NCBI GenBank assembly: GCA_026419785.1
Contig: JAODTK010005883.1
Location: 124,001-188,000, forward strand
Source of the DNA: Sclerodactyla briareus
Lineage: Eukaryota; Echinodermata; Holothuroidea; Dendrochirotida; Sclerodactylidae
DNA: 64,000 nt
Direction of reading: 5' to 3'
Under the pieces are notes generated by a model. It made no database searches. It saw nothing but the letters and a program-made list of their open reading frames with translations, and was not told where the DNA came from. Positions 33,301 through 45,945 of this stretch are shown here, piece after piece. Every line of letters starts with the position of its first letter. Position 1 is the first letter of the stretch. The translations under genes and the position numbers were made by a program.

Positions 33301-35679
33301 GTACATTGCCCATTTGCCTCTGTTGCAGGTGATTTGGGACTCATCTTTTATATAGTTGTAAGTAATTTAAGTATTGTTTCATCATAATTTTGATTTCATT
33401 TGTAATAGTCATGCAATTCGGCTTTTAGCTGCAAGATGAATAAAGTCAAATCAATTTTAATTCTGAATTCTAATATATAGAGAATTCTAATATTGAGTCC
33501 CGCCACATCCCACATCCGCCCATATATATTCACACTTCAGGCCATGTTTACACGCGCTCATCACGGAATCCTAAAATCCACGGAAAATATCCCGCTGATC
33601 TTCTTGTGTGCATACATGGTATGGTACGCACTTTTTCGCTATACATTTCGTTTTAATCGAACTAACATGGTTAGAGATACCTTCAAAGATATAAATATTT
33701 TAATGTGGCGCTTCACAACATTTACTGTCAAATGAACTCGACTTTTGCACAGGAATAATGATATCGTAAATCCAACTTCGGCAATGTTATTGTGTAATAG
33801 TCCATAAAAACTACTGATGGTTAGTCCTCCATTATGAATACACATCTAATCACGCTGGTAATATTTGTGACATACCAGGATAAAGGTATATAGGCACAAC
33901 GGTCTTTAATAATTAAAGCTCTTAGCTATACTCCTAGGAAAGAAGGTTTGGCGCCACAAACACGGTCACTCTAAAGGAAAGACAGTTAACTGTAAATAAG
34001 AATCACGAACTTAACAGTAGAGATACAGATCCCCATATTAGAAAGCTAGTCCAGCAGCAAGTAATAACCATCCCATCCAATAAAATAAAAACGTCGTTAG
34101 GGCTGTTGTCTCCGGAGGAGGAGTATCGGAGTGGTTAGCGGGTTGGCAGAGTAAAGGGGGTGGGGAGGGGGAGGCTGTTTAGTCTACGGAGAGTCTTCTC
34201 TCTTCGTCTCCTGCCTCCCCATCCTTATCCCTTTCCAATTGGGCATACCTTCCCTTCCACGGGTTTGGTAGGAATCAGTAATTGTCCTTCTGGTTTCCTG
34301 CCCCTGCCATCAGGGAGAAAACATGAAATAATATTTTTTTTAGGGTTTTTTTCTCGGTTCTCCCCCCAAAGTGCATCCCACTTTTTATTCTTCATTTACA
34401 GTAAATATGGAAAAAGACTCCATAAAAATCAGCCAAGTATACAAGAAAGAAATCCACTATAGGAGAAGAGGAGGCATCAGGTGTCCTGACCTCTTTCACA
34501 CCCATTACCATCCATATCGAAGGCAAGTTTGCTTCCACTCTGACTCTTTCGTTGTGAAGCGAGTAGGAATATCAGTAGGATATGATGATGAAGTTTTGTC
34601 TAATATCCATGTCAGTTTGATAATGAATAGTTTCACTGCTGTAGCCAAAAATAATGTCATAATAGACGTATTAACAAACTCTAGACCACTTATGAATTAA
34701 CCACAAGCGTATGTTTTGCCGACCATAGCTTTTGTAACACTTCTGTTTTATTTTGGCGTATGTGATGGTATTACGTGGTGTCAAACGTCTGAAGGGAAAT
34801 TAGTCGATTTCATTAGCAAATAGAATAATTTATTTCCTACCAATACTCATGTTACACAGATTTGATGCATACGGATCATTTGTGTTGAAATATTACGAGT
34901 GATTGCAAAAAGCGTGTGAAAAAAAAAAAAAAAAAAACTATGTGAGCCCCCATATTGGGTTCAGGTTCCAATTTCGATTTCTTTGTTTGTTATAATGAAA
35001 TTATAGTCCATAATGTCTATTCATCAAAAGATTAAGTAGGCTTTACAAAGACAACAATACCTTTTGACAACAGTAAGTGATAACTCTCAATATATCGAGT
35101 TGAACGTTTCGATTTCACCTTTTTACACAATTTAGACACAGAGCCACGACAGTAATAGAAGGAGTGGTCCAGCAAAGAAGGAAAATAATGTAGGTAATAA
35201 AACAAAGTAAGTGGGTACGATCCGTCGTATACGCACTCCCCCCCTTTTCACAATACAGACAGACTTCTGTAAAAAGTTATTATACTACAGAGCAGCGAAC
35301 ACAACGGTATATAGACCATATTAACTGTCATGGTGTTGGTGCTGTTTAAGGTTTTTCGAACATGCTTCAAAATTTACAAATAGGTAAATCGACAGCCCTG
35401 AATTTATATTTTAAGTGGCCGTTACTAGGACAACAATAGTCGGCAATAGTATATATACACCGCACTTTGCGACTGTACTTCTTCTTTTCATTCTGGTACC
35501 CACATTTGGACATCATTTCACATGAGTTGGTTAATAACTTATTCGGATATGCATAAGAAATGAGATTACATATGCATTAGAATTACAATAGCATTATGTC
35601 GATTTTTTTATTCATTGCTGAAAGCAAAATGGATCTATTCAGTCATGCGTCGTGCGTATGTGTGTATATGGGTGTGTGG
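33301..35679. other. No recognisable gene
   Basis: GA/TC-rich sequence at 34140-34330 vaguely recalls the polypyrimidine repeats at 31.7 and 46.9 kb. A 19-base A run occurs at 34919-34937, possibly the tail of a retroposed sequence, though no body was recognised. The two ~100-codon open frames at 34160-34700 are not supported. Confidence 0.45.
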
Positions 35680-36560
35680 GTGTGACACCCCTTGTGAGCA
35701 AAATATCTACAGAACGCGACCATGTATCAAGTTCAAATTAGGCACGTGGGTTGCCCATGTGGTGAGGAAGAACCCTATTATTTAATGCCAGTTCAAGGTC
35801 ATTCGAGGTCACGACAGGGCAAAGTCTGAAAGCTTCAGCCACGAATTCGTTAAAAAAAAAATAATGCGTTTCAAGTTCTATTAGTATGTGGGGGCACATC
35901 TGGTGAAAATGAACCCTGTTGTTTATGGTGTCAGGTCAAGGTCATTGACGGTCACCATAAGGCAATTCTCCTATATCTTGGCAACGAAACATGTCAGAGC
36001 GATGTCGTAAGAAGAGTTTGTTCGTCAAGATGATCTACCTCAGGTGACCTACTTTGACCTCCTTTGACCTTCTTTTACCTTATTGACCTCATTTGACTTA
36101 ATGACCTCGTTACCTTCGGGGTCATTTTTGTGACGACCAGATTCGTCTCCTTGCAAAAAAAACAATAAGTCAATTGCACTGACGTACTAAAACACTTCTA
36201 TCACACGCTATCTCTAGCTATGTCCTCTGTAAAAGTGTGAAGCAGCCTCTAAAATACTGATGAAACATTTTAGGGGGTAGTGAAGAATTTTGTTCTTACC
36301 ACCTTCTGTGCATACCCCAAGTGACCTACATTGGCTTCCCTTGACCTCTTGACCTCATTTGACCTAATGGTCTTGTGACCTCCTGGGTCAATTCTTCGTG
36401 ACGACCGGACTCGTCTTGTTGCAACAAACCAATGAGTCGATTGCACTGATGTACTAAAACACACTTGTCACACGATACCCAGTTATGTCCACTGTAAAAA
36501 GGTGAAACAGCTCTGAAGAAACTGATAAATTTCATGTTTGACATTGACTCCTCGAAACTG
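35680..36560 (+). repeat. TGACCT-rich repeat block with a 268-bp direct duplication
   Basis: From 35700 there are two units with AAGTTC, CACGTGGGTTGCCCATGTGGTG, CCCT.TT.TTTA, AAGGTCATT.GAGGTCAC. From 36030 the sequence becomes dense in GACCT: GTGACCTACTTTGACCTCC, TTTGACCTTC, ATTGACCTCATTTGAC, AATGACCTCG. This whole segment, with GTGACGACC.GA.TCGTCT, GTCGATTGCACTGA.GTACTA and GTCCTCTGTAAAA.GTG, is repeated at 36300-36540; equivalent points 36132 and 36400 are 268 bases apart. TGACCT is the complement of the nuclear-receptor half-site AGGTCA; many copies occur here, but no function follows from that alone. Confidence 0.8.
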
Positions 36561-38905
36561 AAACATATATACATATAGCGGAGGGGAAAGTTCTATTCTA
36601 CAGTGTGGCTACCACTAGACCCCACTCTCCATGTACACACAAATGTCCAGATCTCAGAAGTAGACAATGCAGTAATTTCAGTCTATTAAACCAGTAGTGA
36701 AGTGTCCAGTAGCCAGCTACTGTAGATTTGTTGTTATCACTCGTCAGTTGAAGACACACAAATATACATGAACTGCTCAATGTAAGTCCCTACCGAAGTT
36801 TATTGATTCATTCAGCTCTTCGTGATATAGCCAAACTCACTTCTCTTAATTTATGATGGACTTGTGAGCAAAAGTTCTTTCGTTCACCCAGCAACCTTCA
36901 CTTCCTGTTGCTCAGCGGAGAGGATACATGAGCCTTGACGGAGGGGGAAGCTTCAGTGAAGCCGATCCCCACTCCAATTATTTTGCCTGATTTTGTCGAA
37001 GAGCCCGGTCGGGTATACTTACATGTGTAATATTCCAGGAATTTATCAAATGAAATTCTTGGAAAGAGAGAATGAGAAGGGAGGGCGGTCTGCGTGTCGG
37101 GCACCTTGCTCACTCTTTTCCAAATCTGGCGGATCCTGAGCCCCCCGTTAGGTGTGTAATCACACCTAACATTTTGCCGGTTGCAAAATGTGCAAACAGT
37201 ATGCAAGATTGGGTTGCCAACTGTAGATTTTCTGTTTAGAGGTCTTTGTGTGCCTCAGTGTTCATGGATCTCTGAAATCTCCGGCTAATTTTATTGAACC
37301 CGCCGAATGATATTCGATAGCAATTAAAAACCACAATCATATCTTCCCTACTCTGGGTCAAAGAACATATACAACTGACATTAGTGTGTGGTTTGTTAAT
37401 TATTCGACTGCTTGCCTACTTAGAATGAAAATTCAGATTTTTTCTTAGTTTTTCTTACTGTTTACCCTGTTCACCTCGCTGTACTTGTAGGAGCAGGTAT
37501 ATGCGTAACTCCCTCTTAGTTCCGTCTTCGGAGTAAGGGACTACGTCGACGTCTGCCCGTTTGACAGTCAGCAACACATTACCTTAGTTCCCTTTCCCAG
37601 CGGCGCCACTTTCGTGAATACCATTCTCCATTGCCAGGTATAAAGAATAGGTAATAGAATATGGTGTCTTGCCGCATACGACATCCGCATCAATGGGATC
37701 CCAACCATCGTGTTTTATAAGGGTTGAGTACACGACATGAATTGTTAAGCAATAAGTGTAATTTCAATATCATTCATTATTGAAATTGGACCATAACCCG
37801 TTATTGTTGGCTCTCAAGTTTTCTCACGCTTTGCAATCGCTCGTAATATTTCAACACGAATGCTACGTAAGAGATCGAACATGTGTGTATCCTGAGTACT
37901 GATAGAATATAAATAATTCATACTGTTTCTCGAAAGTGAATCAAATATCAATTCAAAGAATCCGGGGAACAATTTATTTGCCAGTTCAATTCATTCGATT
38001 CATCTTCAGACGTTGGGCATACATAGACAAATACCTTTGTATTACCATCACATACGTGAAATAATGACCTTTTTTATACGTTAATATCCAATGTGATATC
38101 ATCCACTACTCATGTCTTCACGTTCAGGATAATATAGATGCGTATGCGGCATAACTTCATTTATAATAAAAAAGAGGGGCAAACATTTATCGATCATTTA
38201 CCAATGCGGTATAGATGGTGCTGGCGCATAACCTCAAAAATATGAATTAACGTCCATATACATGGACCCATGTATCTCATTAGTCTTCCCGCAGCAGTAT
38301 ACAGCTGTTGTTCCATTATATCGCTTGGCATCTACCTCCGCCACCATCATGAAGTACTTCGATTATTTCCTTCCGATGGATCCCGTCGGGCAGTCTAACG
38401 TTACTACACTACTATCTAATGTGAAGTCTGATTGTGCAGAAACTGCGACGAGAGTGCCATTTTCTCAGCAATGCATCTCTTCGGTGCACCATTTGCCAAA
38501 ATTCCTTGCTCCAAAAAAAGATGATGGGAACCCAGTTTCATGACGCCATCATCGCGCAACTATTTGACTGATTTCTATTAAGACATAGATAGGTGTATGC
38601 GTTCGAGTAATTCTTCTAAGTGAATGTTAACATCATTTGTATGGCGGGGGAAGTCATGGGGTGCAACGAAATTCGTACGATTCATCACGTGTATGACACC
38701 GTTAAAACAGGATAATTTGCGGCATTTGACTGTACACTCACTACACTGTGACAATTGTGCGAATCCCCGTAACCGACATGGCAGTGTATTAAATACCGTT
38801 AGGTAATCGTGACGTCATAAACTAAGTATATTCCTCATTTGTTGAAAATAATATAAACGCAAATACATGTACAATACTTCACGACTTCTATTTCTTTCTT
38901 TGCAG
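36561..38905. other. No recognisable gene; paired hairpins
   Basis: Only the double hairpin at 37147-37189, listed separately, stands out. A 93-codon plus-strand frame at 38262-38543 has no motif. Confidence 0.45.
37147..37189. other. Two adjacent perfect hairpins
   Basis: GTTAGGTGTG, loop TAAT, CACACCTAAC (37147-37170) forms a perfect 10-bp stem. Immediately after, ATTTTGC, loop CGGTT, GCAAAAT (37171-37189) forms a perfect 7-bp stem. No T run follows. They could be a folded RNA element, a small transposon end or a protein-binding palindrome pair; the sequence does not decide. Confidence 0.8.
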
Positions 38906-39213
38906 TGCTTTATGAGAATATGAGAATGCATCCACTGTTGGACAACTGCATGCCTCATGATCCTTTCACTGGCATTCCGCCAATTCCGCCAAGCAGGCAA
39001 ATAATGCCTGATGTATGGGACATTTGCATCACCGGGATGATCAAGCTTCGAGCTCTTTCCATCAGTCCCGCCGGCTTGGTGATGGCTGGTATGGTTATCC
39101 ATGACGGTTGCCAGCATCCATCTCGCATTGTCCATTCCCATCCCGGAGTAGGAGTCGCTGTTTGGTCCCGAGGCTGTCGTCCAGTTACCACTCGCGGTAT
39201 ACCACTCGCTTGA
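38906..39213 (+). CDS. Candidate exon behind a good splice acceptor, unknown product
   Basis: A strong acceptor (TTCTATTTCTTTCTTTGCAG ending at 38905) is followed by a frame that stays open for about 100 codons to a TGA at 39211-39213. It contains Met/Pro/His-rich runs (MRMHPLLDNCMPHDPFTG). Two minus-strand frames across the same span are also open for over 100 codons, and the longer one (138 codons) has a protein-like look. The segment is less AT-rich than its flanks. No family is recognised and the strand is undecided. If the acceptor is real, the plus strand is right. Confidence 0.25.
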
Positions 39214-40030
39214 TATGCAGTAGAAACGCATCCAGTGTAAATATAAATTTGAACAACCATTGGTGAATATAGTTCAGCGCATACAATGAGGCAAAATGTC
39301 CATATTGGTCTTCCACATCAGTCGATGAAGCAACGTCGGAAGCTTGCCAATGAGTAGGACCACATCATCGATGTTCACGGTCCGGATCAGATTTCCTGGA
39401 CGCTGATTGCTGATTCTAGTGGCTGCTTCCCCGTGATTATATTTCCCATGGGTTCACACATACATCCTTGTCCTTCGGCTCCTTGGAACTCTAGCAGCTC
39501 CGACTTTCATCGTAACTTTCCTGAGTATGAGATATATGGAGAGTATGGCTGGTTCTCGCGAGGAAAAAGGATAAAAAAACACCAGGGTCCCTCCTCGCAA
39601 CTGGTTTGCGATGTATAGAGACGACCGAAGAGACTATAACGTCGTTCTGGAGAGTAGCTTTCGAATTCCTCTTTACCTTCTGTGGCGTATTGAAGAGAGA
39701 GAGATTGAATTCTCCTTGATTGGTGCATGAAGACCCCCTAAATGCATGAAACCGCTCGGAACCGATTGCCTCGATTTCTGAATTGTTTTCAAAACTGATT
39801 CGTCAGTACAGTTGCGAGAGTGAAGAGCAAGCAAGTCATCATGATCGGCAAGTGAAAGGATCACCGTATTTACGGATCATCCAAACTAACCTTTTGGTTT
39901 GATTCCGGGGAGTCGCTTGCGCTGATTGATCTTCCCGTGTCCTTGTGCTGATAATTCACTTTGGTGTCATCTTCCTGGTAGGTACTCACTCTAAGTTATA
40001 CGAAGCACCCCCGTACCGGCAGAGCTTAGT
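39214..40030. other. No recognisable gene
   Basis: Nothing supported; short frames only. Confidence 0.45.
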
Positions 40031-40036
40031 GGAGAG

Positions 40037-40400
40037 GACAAACCACCAACAAACTTCAAAGCACTCTCAATTACGGAATACATAGAGAATAGACGCACGG
40101 GACGGGTTGGTACACTATACTGCTCGGGTAGTCGTAAGCGTAAGGCTACACGAAATCCCATACAGAATCCCTGGCCTCTCTGTGGTTATTGCAGTTCCGA
40201 GCATCACCCTTTTCTTTCTAGATCGGTACAATAAGTTTTCCCAGTCATTTGGGATCACACTATAGCTAAGTCGAGTTGGAAGACTATGGGACTACTCAAC
40301 GACCTGGCCACCAAGTCAGTTTCTTCGGTAGCAGGAATGTCACAATTTGGAGGCGGTTCAGCCACCAGAGATAAAGCACTGTTCATCTGAATTCCCGAGC
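40037..40400 (+). mobile_element. BEL/Pao-type gag zinc-knuckle relic
   Basis: A frame open from 40037 (DKPPTNFKALSITEYIENRR) runs into CGYCSSEHHPF (40181-40213), matching the C.fC...Hh...C start of the BEL/Pao gag zinc knuckle. After a stop and a frame change, PGHQVSF, GSRNV and a final STVHL (about 40309-40390) line up with the remaining CL..GH....C.s...C..C...HH..LH pattern. Several knuckle Cys residues are replaced (Phe, Ile), so the motif could not bind zinc. The aspartic protease expected downstream was not recognised. Confidence 0.5.
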
Positions 40401-40679
40401 TTGGGATTCCAATCCGCCTTGTGTAAATACTCAAAGTACCCAGCCCGGAAGACCTAACACAGACCCATCAATAAAGAACTAGTCGTCATCCGCCTCCACA
40501 GCTGATCTTATCGTTACAGAAGCGCTGTTACGGAGTTTCCAGATTACTCCGAGAGGCGACTCACAGGAACACAGTACGTCCACTTACCGGTCACGATACA
40601 GTTCTACCAGTGCTATGCGCCGAAGCTCCCTAGAAAGCCGAGTCTTACCATTGAGTCCAGTCTGGCGACAACAATGTTA
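40401..40679. other. No recognisable gene
   Basis: May contain further decayed BEL/Pao sequence, as CTGATCTTATCGTTACAGAAG near 40504 keeps a long open frame, but no motif supports it. Confidence 0.3.
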
Positions 40680-41265
40680 GAAAGCTACACACCAAATTTC
40701 AACTTGATTGAACCAAGCATTCTGGACTTATCCTCTTCACAAGATTTCAGACTTTGACCTCTAATGACCTCATATGACATTTGACCTGACCCCCAAACCA
40801 TAGGGATCATGTACTCATTATGAGGAACCCATATGGCAAGCATGAGCTTCGTTATCTCAGGTGGGTTCGAGGTATGCTCTCCACGAGCTGAAATTGCCCA
40901 AAATATCATTTTTTCACATTTTTCCCATCTTTCCCCAGAAATGACCAGTGGTCTGCATCAAAAATAACAGGGGGCTTGTACTCCCCATAAGAAAGCTACA
41001 CAGCAAATTCAACTTGATGGGACCAAGCATTCCGAACTTATTCTCTTCACAACATTTTCAGACTTTGACTTCTAATGACCTCAGGTGACCTTTGACCTGA
41101 CCCCAAAACTAAGGGATCATGTACTCATTATGGGGAACCCACATACCAAGTATGGGCTACATCCATCCAGGTGGGGTTTGAGTTATGCTCTTCACAAGCC
41201 AGGCGTCACACACACCACACCACACACAAATACCTACATACATACATACATACCAGTCATACGCA
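40680..41265 (-). repeat. Two-unit 311-bp repeat of the TGACCT family ending in (CATA)n
   Basis: GAAAGCTACACA.CAAATT (40680 and 40991) begins two collinear copies containing CAACTTGAT, GACCAAGCATTC, ACTTATTCTCTTCACAA, TCAGACTTTGAC.TCTAATGACC and TTTGACCTGACCCC. They continue with AGGGATCATGTACTCATTATG and GGAACCCA.AT. Copy two continues into AAGCCAGGCGTCACACACACC and a CATA run at 41236-41252. Such units ending in a microsatellite are typical of echinoderm and hemichordate repeats. Minus orientation is assigned by the AGGTCA reading. Confidence 0.85.
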
Positions 41266-42639
41266 CGTTCGAAGCGGTAAGGGGTACCAGCAAAGTAATG
41301 TTTTCCCTAAGGGGAACCGGCAGCCCCGAGCGGGGCGTGGCGGCACAGCTCTTTATAAGAGACGTTCGCGGGAGCCTACTGCTAAGTGTCAATTGTTCTT
41401 GACACCCCCCCCCCCCCCCCCCAACGTCCAGACAGTGGCAGGAGACGGTCTAGATTCTGGTGTGAGTCTTCCAGGACGATTTGGCTTAGTTTAAAATTGA
41501 AGTCTTTGAGGTTGTCGAACTCTTCCAGATCGGCTGGGAGATGATTTCAATCCGCGGATAGTGAATGCATGGGTACAGCGAAATATTGTAGCATCATTCT
41601 CCAAATATTTTTTTCAAATATCATTAGGCTAAACTTCTTACCCGGGTTTTCTCTGCTCACGAGAGTGACGAGCGGTGGAGGGGGAGGAAGGGCGAGGGGG
41701 AGGCGGAGGGGAAGGGTGACCTCTAACTTTATGAGAGCTCCATAAAGGCAGGCTTCCGTACCTGACTATACCCCCATTACACTCAATTCCATTGGGGTGG
41801 GCCCACCAATTTCGAGATTCTCCAACTTTCGATTTTTATAGCCAAGTTCCCTTTTTTCGGCTTCCTTTTCCCCCTTTCCCTCCTCTCCCATTTCCTTATT
41901 GATCGTCCATTTCCCTCAGACTGCACTATCAATTCTCATGTTCTCTCGAGTAACACTGAATAGGGCACACACCACCTTTAAAAAAATAGACCTATATTGT
42001 TTTCCCTTTTTGGCCAAATTGGGGGCATTAGCCTCCTTAGCTGAATCCATTCTGCCCTCATCGAAGAACAAATTTTTTCTGTGCATTTGTACCCATTCCA
42101 TGTCTGGCTGTATTTCATGTATTTTCTTTCCAAAATATTTCCTTCTTCATGATATGGGATTCCATCCTGTGACAGTATGTACGAAAGTGTCTGCTAACTT
42201 CAAGCATCACGAAGCGCAAAACATCTTCATTCGTTGGTCCTACTCAGAGTTAAAGATGCCATGCTGGGTTTGGTTGTTAGCTTCAAACGGAGGATGGAGT
42301 ATCTTGTATACTTGCTCTGGGCTCAGGAGAAGGCGTGAAGCTCTTATTACTGTGGTGCCATTTTTGTCCAATACAGTATTTATCTTGACTAATAGTTAGG
42401 GCTATAACACTCAATGTGAAGTTCGAACTTGGGCTAGGCCTGGCCTGGATCATATTCGCTATATCCATACTGTAGGCAAGGCCGAGGCTAGTATGACTGT
42501 TGCTGTAAAAAGATGAATTCACACTGCTAGCTGTAACATTATCCTAGGCTAGGCTAAATTGGTATGAGTGTATAAATAATGTGTAGCCGTGCCTACCTGG
42601 ATGCATGGCATTAATGTTAGTAATTAGGGGTGGGGTTAC
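41266..42639. other. No supported gene; longest open frame of the window
   Basis: The frame at 41899-42399 (166 codons, plus) is the longest in the window. However, its translation is rich in Phe, Cys, Ser and Leu without motif, and minus-strand frames overlap it. An 18-base C run lies at 41405-41422. A CCTTTTTTCGG..CC..TTTTCC pyrimidine-rich stretch at 41848-41895 recalls the polypyrimidine repeats. Confidence 0.4.
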
Positions 42640-44040
42640 TGTTAGATTCCAATTCCAGATGTACATAATCCACTCTATCGTTACAAACAACCTAAACCTA
42701 ACCCTTGATCCTCACTAACACCTTCGCGAGTGCACCCATTCTTGCTGGGACCACCCGACACCCATGGGCCCCCCACCATAGGTACACGGTACCCGCCTCA
42801 GCGATAGTTCCTAACTCCCTATTGCTAAAAAAAATTGGCCGGCAGGCCTGACATTGGATTATATTTTATGAATGATAAATGAGCGCTTGTTCCAATTGTA
42901 TTTCACTGTTTGGTTCCAATTTTCTCTCAAAGAATGATATTCAGTCGAAAATGGGCAGTTAGGTCCCATAAATGGCCTATTTTAAGAGTCCTTGTATTGT
43001 GGATCAATGGTTTGAATTAGCCAACAATGGTTGAATGATAATATTCTATTCAGGTTGGAACGGTTAAGGTCAGATTCTAATTCCGTGTAGCATCAGAATC
43101 TTCTCGGTTTGCCCACACCTAAACCTAACCCTGATCCTGACTAACCTCAAGCTTACCCCTTATCCCATAACAATAATAACATATACAGCTCTACCGCTAA
43201 ATCAGCCATGGTAGTCAGCCGTAGCATGATAGCTGACGTTAATACCCGCCTATGAGTCTCCATCTCGGGGTTTGTCTGCCTGATTTGAATTATGTGGTAA
43301 CTAACCAAAGGAAGAATCATTTTAATTCTCGCCACTACCGCCCCCCCCCCCCTCTACTCAGTCATGCCTAGTCAAGTCCAGTTGAGGTGGGGTATTAAAT
43401 GAGGATTTTCTCTCCCAAGTTCCGACACTATAATAAAATTCACTAGAAGTAAACTTAAATTGAAATTGTTATTCTGGGATTTTGTCTTATCCAATTCACT
43501 TATGGACCATTCAGTCGTTCCAGTCGCCAGATATTTTTAAAAAAACTTACAATTTTGCCCCAAAAGGGTGCGTTTCTCTCTAATTTCAAAAAAACGAAAG
43601 TCTAATGCAAGGAAACAGTCATATTTTGTGACGTTCCTTGCCTTGTTGAGGAAATCTCAAACATTATTCGGTTATCGTTTTGTCTAATCACCGCAAATCT
43701 TGAACAACAGTGAGAAATGGGCAAAAAAAAAATGCCTTTTTTCTCCAAAATGACCTTTTTTACTACCCTGATTTCATGATTCTGAAAGAAATGTGTACAA
43801 TTTGGAGAGTAAAAACGTGTATGTCGTGACTATTCAGGAGTGTGCAGAATTTGACCATGCTTCGGCAAGCTCCAAGTGGAAATATTTGCGAAAAAACCAT
43901 CATATATCCGACGGACACGCAAACGCACACCTCGAGAGTGCACCCCATAGCTGGACCAACCGACACCCATGGGCACCCACCATAGGGTACACCTCAGCGG
44001 ATAATTCCTAACTACCCCTATTGTTACCATAGCCACCGTT
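42640..44040. repeat. Dispersed local repeat, three partial copies
   Basis: GATTC.AATTCC...CCTAAACCTAACCC.TGATCCT (42648-42715 and 43073-43138) and GAGTGCACCC, GCTGG.ACCA, CCGACACCCATGGGC, CACCATAGG, GTACAC, CCTCAGCG, TTCCTAACT.CC.TATTG (42727-42825 and 43935-44030) recur in the same orientation. The copies are mosaics of one repeat. CCTAACCC words superficially recall telomere repeats but are not tandem. Confidence 0.65.
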
Positions 44041-45099
44041 GCTATGTCAAAATCAACAGTTATATAGGTGAATGATAAACTGACTACAATCGGGACCGAT
44101 GTGTTAACAATGGCGGGGCCTCACAGGGATCGAACATAAACAACTTAGGATCTAGGTTAGCCCCTAGTCCACAATAACAGTGCTCGGAGATAACTGTAGT
44201 CGTAACTCCAAAGTTAATGAGTCCTTGTTCACCTCAAATTTGGGCTTCTACTGAGTGTTTACTGTTAGTGTTAGTGTTCGTACATGAAATAAACGTAGCC
44301 TCAGCACTAGGCCTATTCAGCCTTTAGTGTAGGCCTAATGTGAGTGTTACTAGGGAGAGAAGAGGCACATCAGTGTTCAGTGTTTGAGCCTTTGAGGAAG
44401 AATAATATTGTAGCTAGCGATGGAAATCACTTGCTTACAATAGTAGTCTGTCTATGATTTTGTGTATTATTCGCTGCTGACCTCCCCGGCCTCTAACACC
44501 ACCTCTCTCGAATAAGGATATTCGGAACCTCAGTAAATATTGAACAAAATCGACTCCAGCAAAACATTCACATTACAGTTATATATCACTGATCAAAAAT
44601 ATATTACCCATTTGCCCACATGTTGGTTAATAGTAATATTTTCTGTCAATACCACTCTACAAACATTATTGCACAAATGGCTGTGCATCCCCATTCACCA
44701 GTTTTCAATCCACGTTATTCTCCCCATTACCCCAATTCATTAATCCCATACTATCATCAATCCCTGTAGTAGAGTTAGGATACCTCAACATTGAAACGTG
44801 CTTATTGATTGAAAATAAAATGTCCACTACCTTACTCTGGGCTGAAAACAACCTGCTACATGACCAATCTAAGTGCAAATACTAATTCATCAGGAAGTTG
44901 TTTTGTACACTTTATTCTCTTACATTTCCTGCATACACAGTGATTCAGTAAGATATTTCTAAAACAACATTGCTTTCATTTAACTTTGTACAATCACTCA
45001 GAAGTTACAAAACAACAACAGAGGTTCTTCCTCTTCATGTTTGCTACCTATGTGGCAACATTTCAATTTCATGCATGAACAATACTTCAGCTGTGTGTG
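44041..45099. other. No recognisable gene
   Basis: Nothing supported. Confidence 0.45.
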
Positions 45100-45945
45100 T
45101 GTGTATGTGTCTCATGCCCCTTGTCGTATACTTATGACAGCAAATGTGTGAACGATTCATACTTAGTATGTAGGTTGGTTTACTATATGAAGTGAATTAC
45201 CCCATTGTTTTCCGGTATGAAGCAACCTTGTAAATACGATAACTAATGAAGGAAAAGGTGCACTACAACTGTACTTGGTGTGTAGCTTGACCATATAGAG
45301 TAGATGATTCCTATTGTTTTGGGTATTTATGGCACAGGTCATCCGAAGTCAACAGAAAACAAGTCTGGAAAAACCTTGTAAATATGATAACTACTGAATA
45401 CAGAAGTGTGGAGAAGTGACACTTATTGCTATATAGTACATGATCCCCATTGTTTCAGGTCAGGTCAAAGGTCATTGAAGTCAACAGAGGTCAAAGACTG
45501 AAAACCTTCCAAACATGACAACTAGTGAACAAGAAGGTGTAGGTGGTCCATACTTGGTATGTAGGTTGGCCATATGTAGTTGATAATCCCTATTGTTTTT
45601 TAATCGGTTCATGTCATCTGAGGCCAATAACAAGTGAAGAAAAGTGCACTCAACCATACTTGGTATGTAGTTTGCCCACATGTCGATCCCTAATTGTTTT
45701 GGGTCTGGTACAAGTCATCTGAAGTCAGCAGACAACAAAGTCTGAAAACCTTTAAATAATAATTATGAAATGCAACGTATATCAAGTTCATACTTGGTAT
45801 GGGGGTAGGCCATATCGAGTGGATTATCCCCATTGTTTTTAGGTCTGGTCCAAGTTCATTTGAGGTCAACACAAGATCAAAGTCTAAACACCTTGTGAAC
45901 AGGATAAACTACTGAGCACAAAGGTGTAGAAGGCCCATACAATCA
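45100..45945 (+). repeat. Tandem AGGTCA-rich repeat, about five diverged units
   Basis: The unit of about 150-180 bases reads CATACTTGGTATGTAGGTTGG, CCATAT.GAGT.GAT, ATCCC.ATTGTTTT, GGGTCTGGT, CAAGGTCATCTGAGGTCAAC, AGAGGTCAAAGTCTG, AAAACCTTGTAAA, CATGATAACTA.TGAAC and AAGGTGTA. Starts lie near 45158, 45268, 45551, 45656 and 45791. The best half-site pair, AGGTCA-n-TTGAAGTCA / AGAGGTCA, lies near 45463-45495. Confidence 0.8.

Noticed and set aside
41899-42399. Longest open frame in the window (166 codons, plus)
   Set aside because: No motif, no splice or promoter context, skewed to Phe/Cys/Leu/Ser, with competing minus-strand frames. A frame of this length can occur by chance in a 64-kb window.
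42690-43140. CCTAACCC words suggesting telomere-like repeat
   Set aside because: Words are isolated and part of a local dispersed repeat, not a tandem TTAGGG array.
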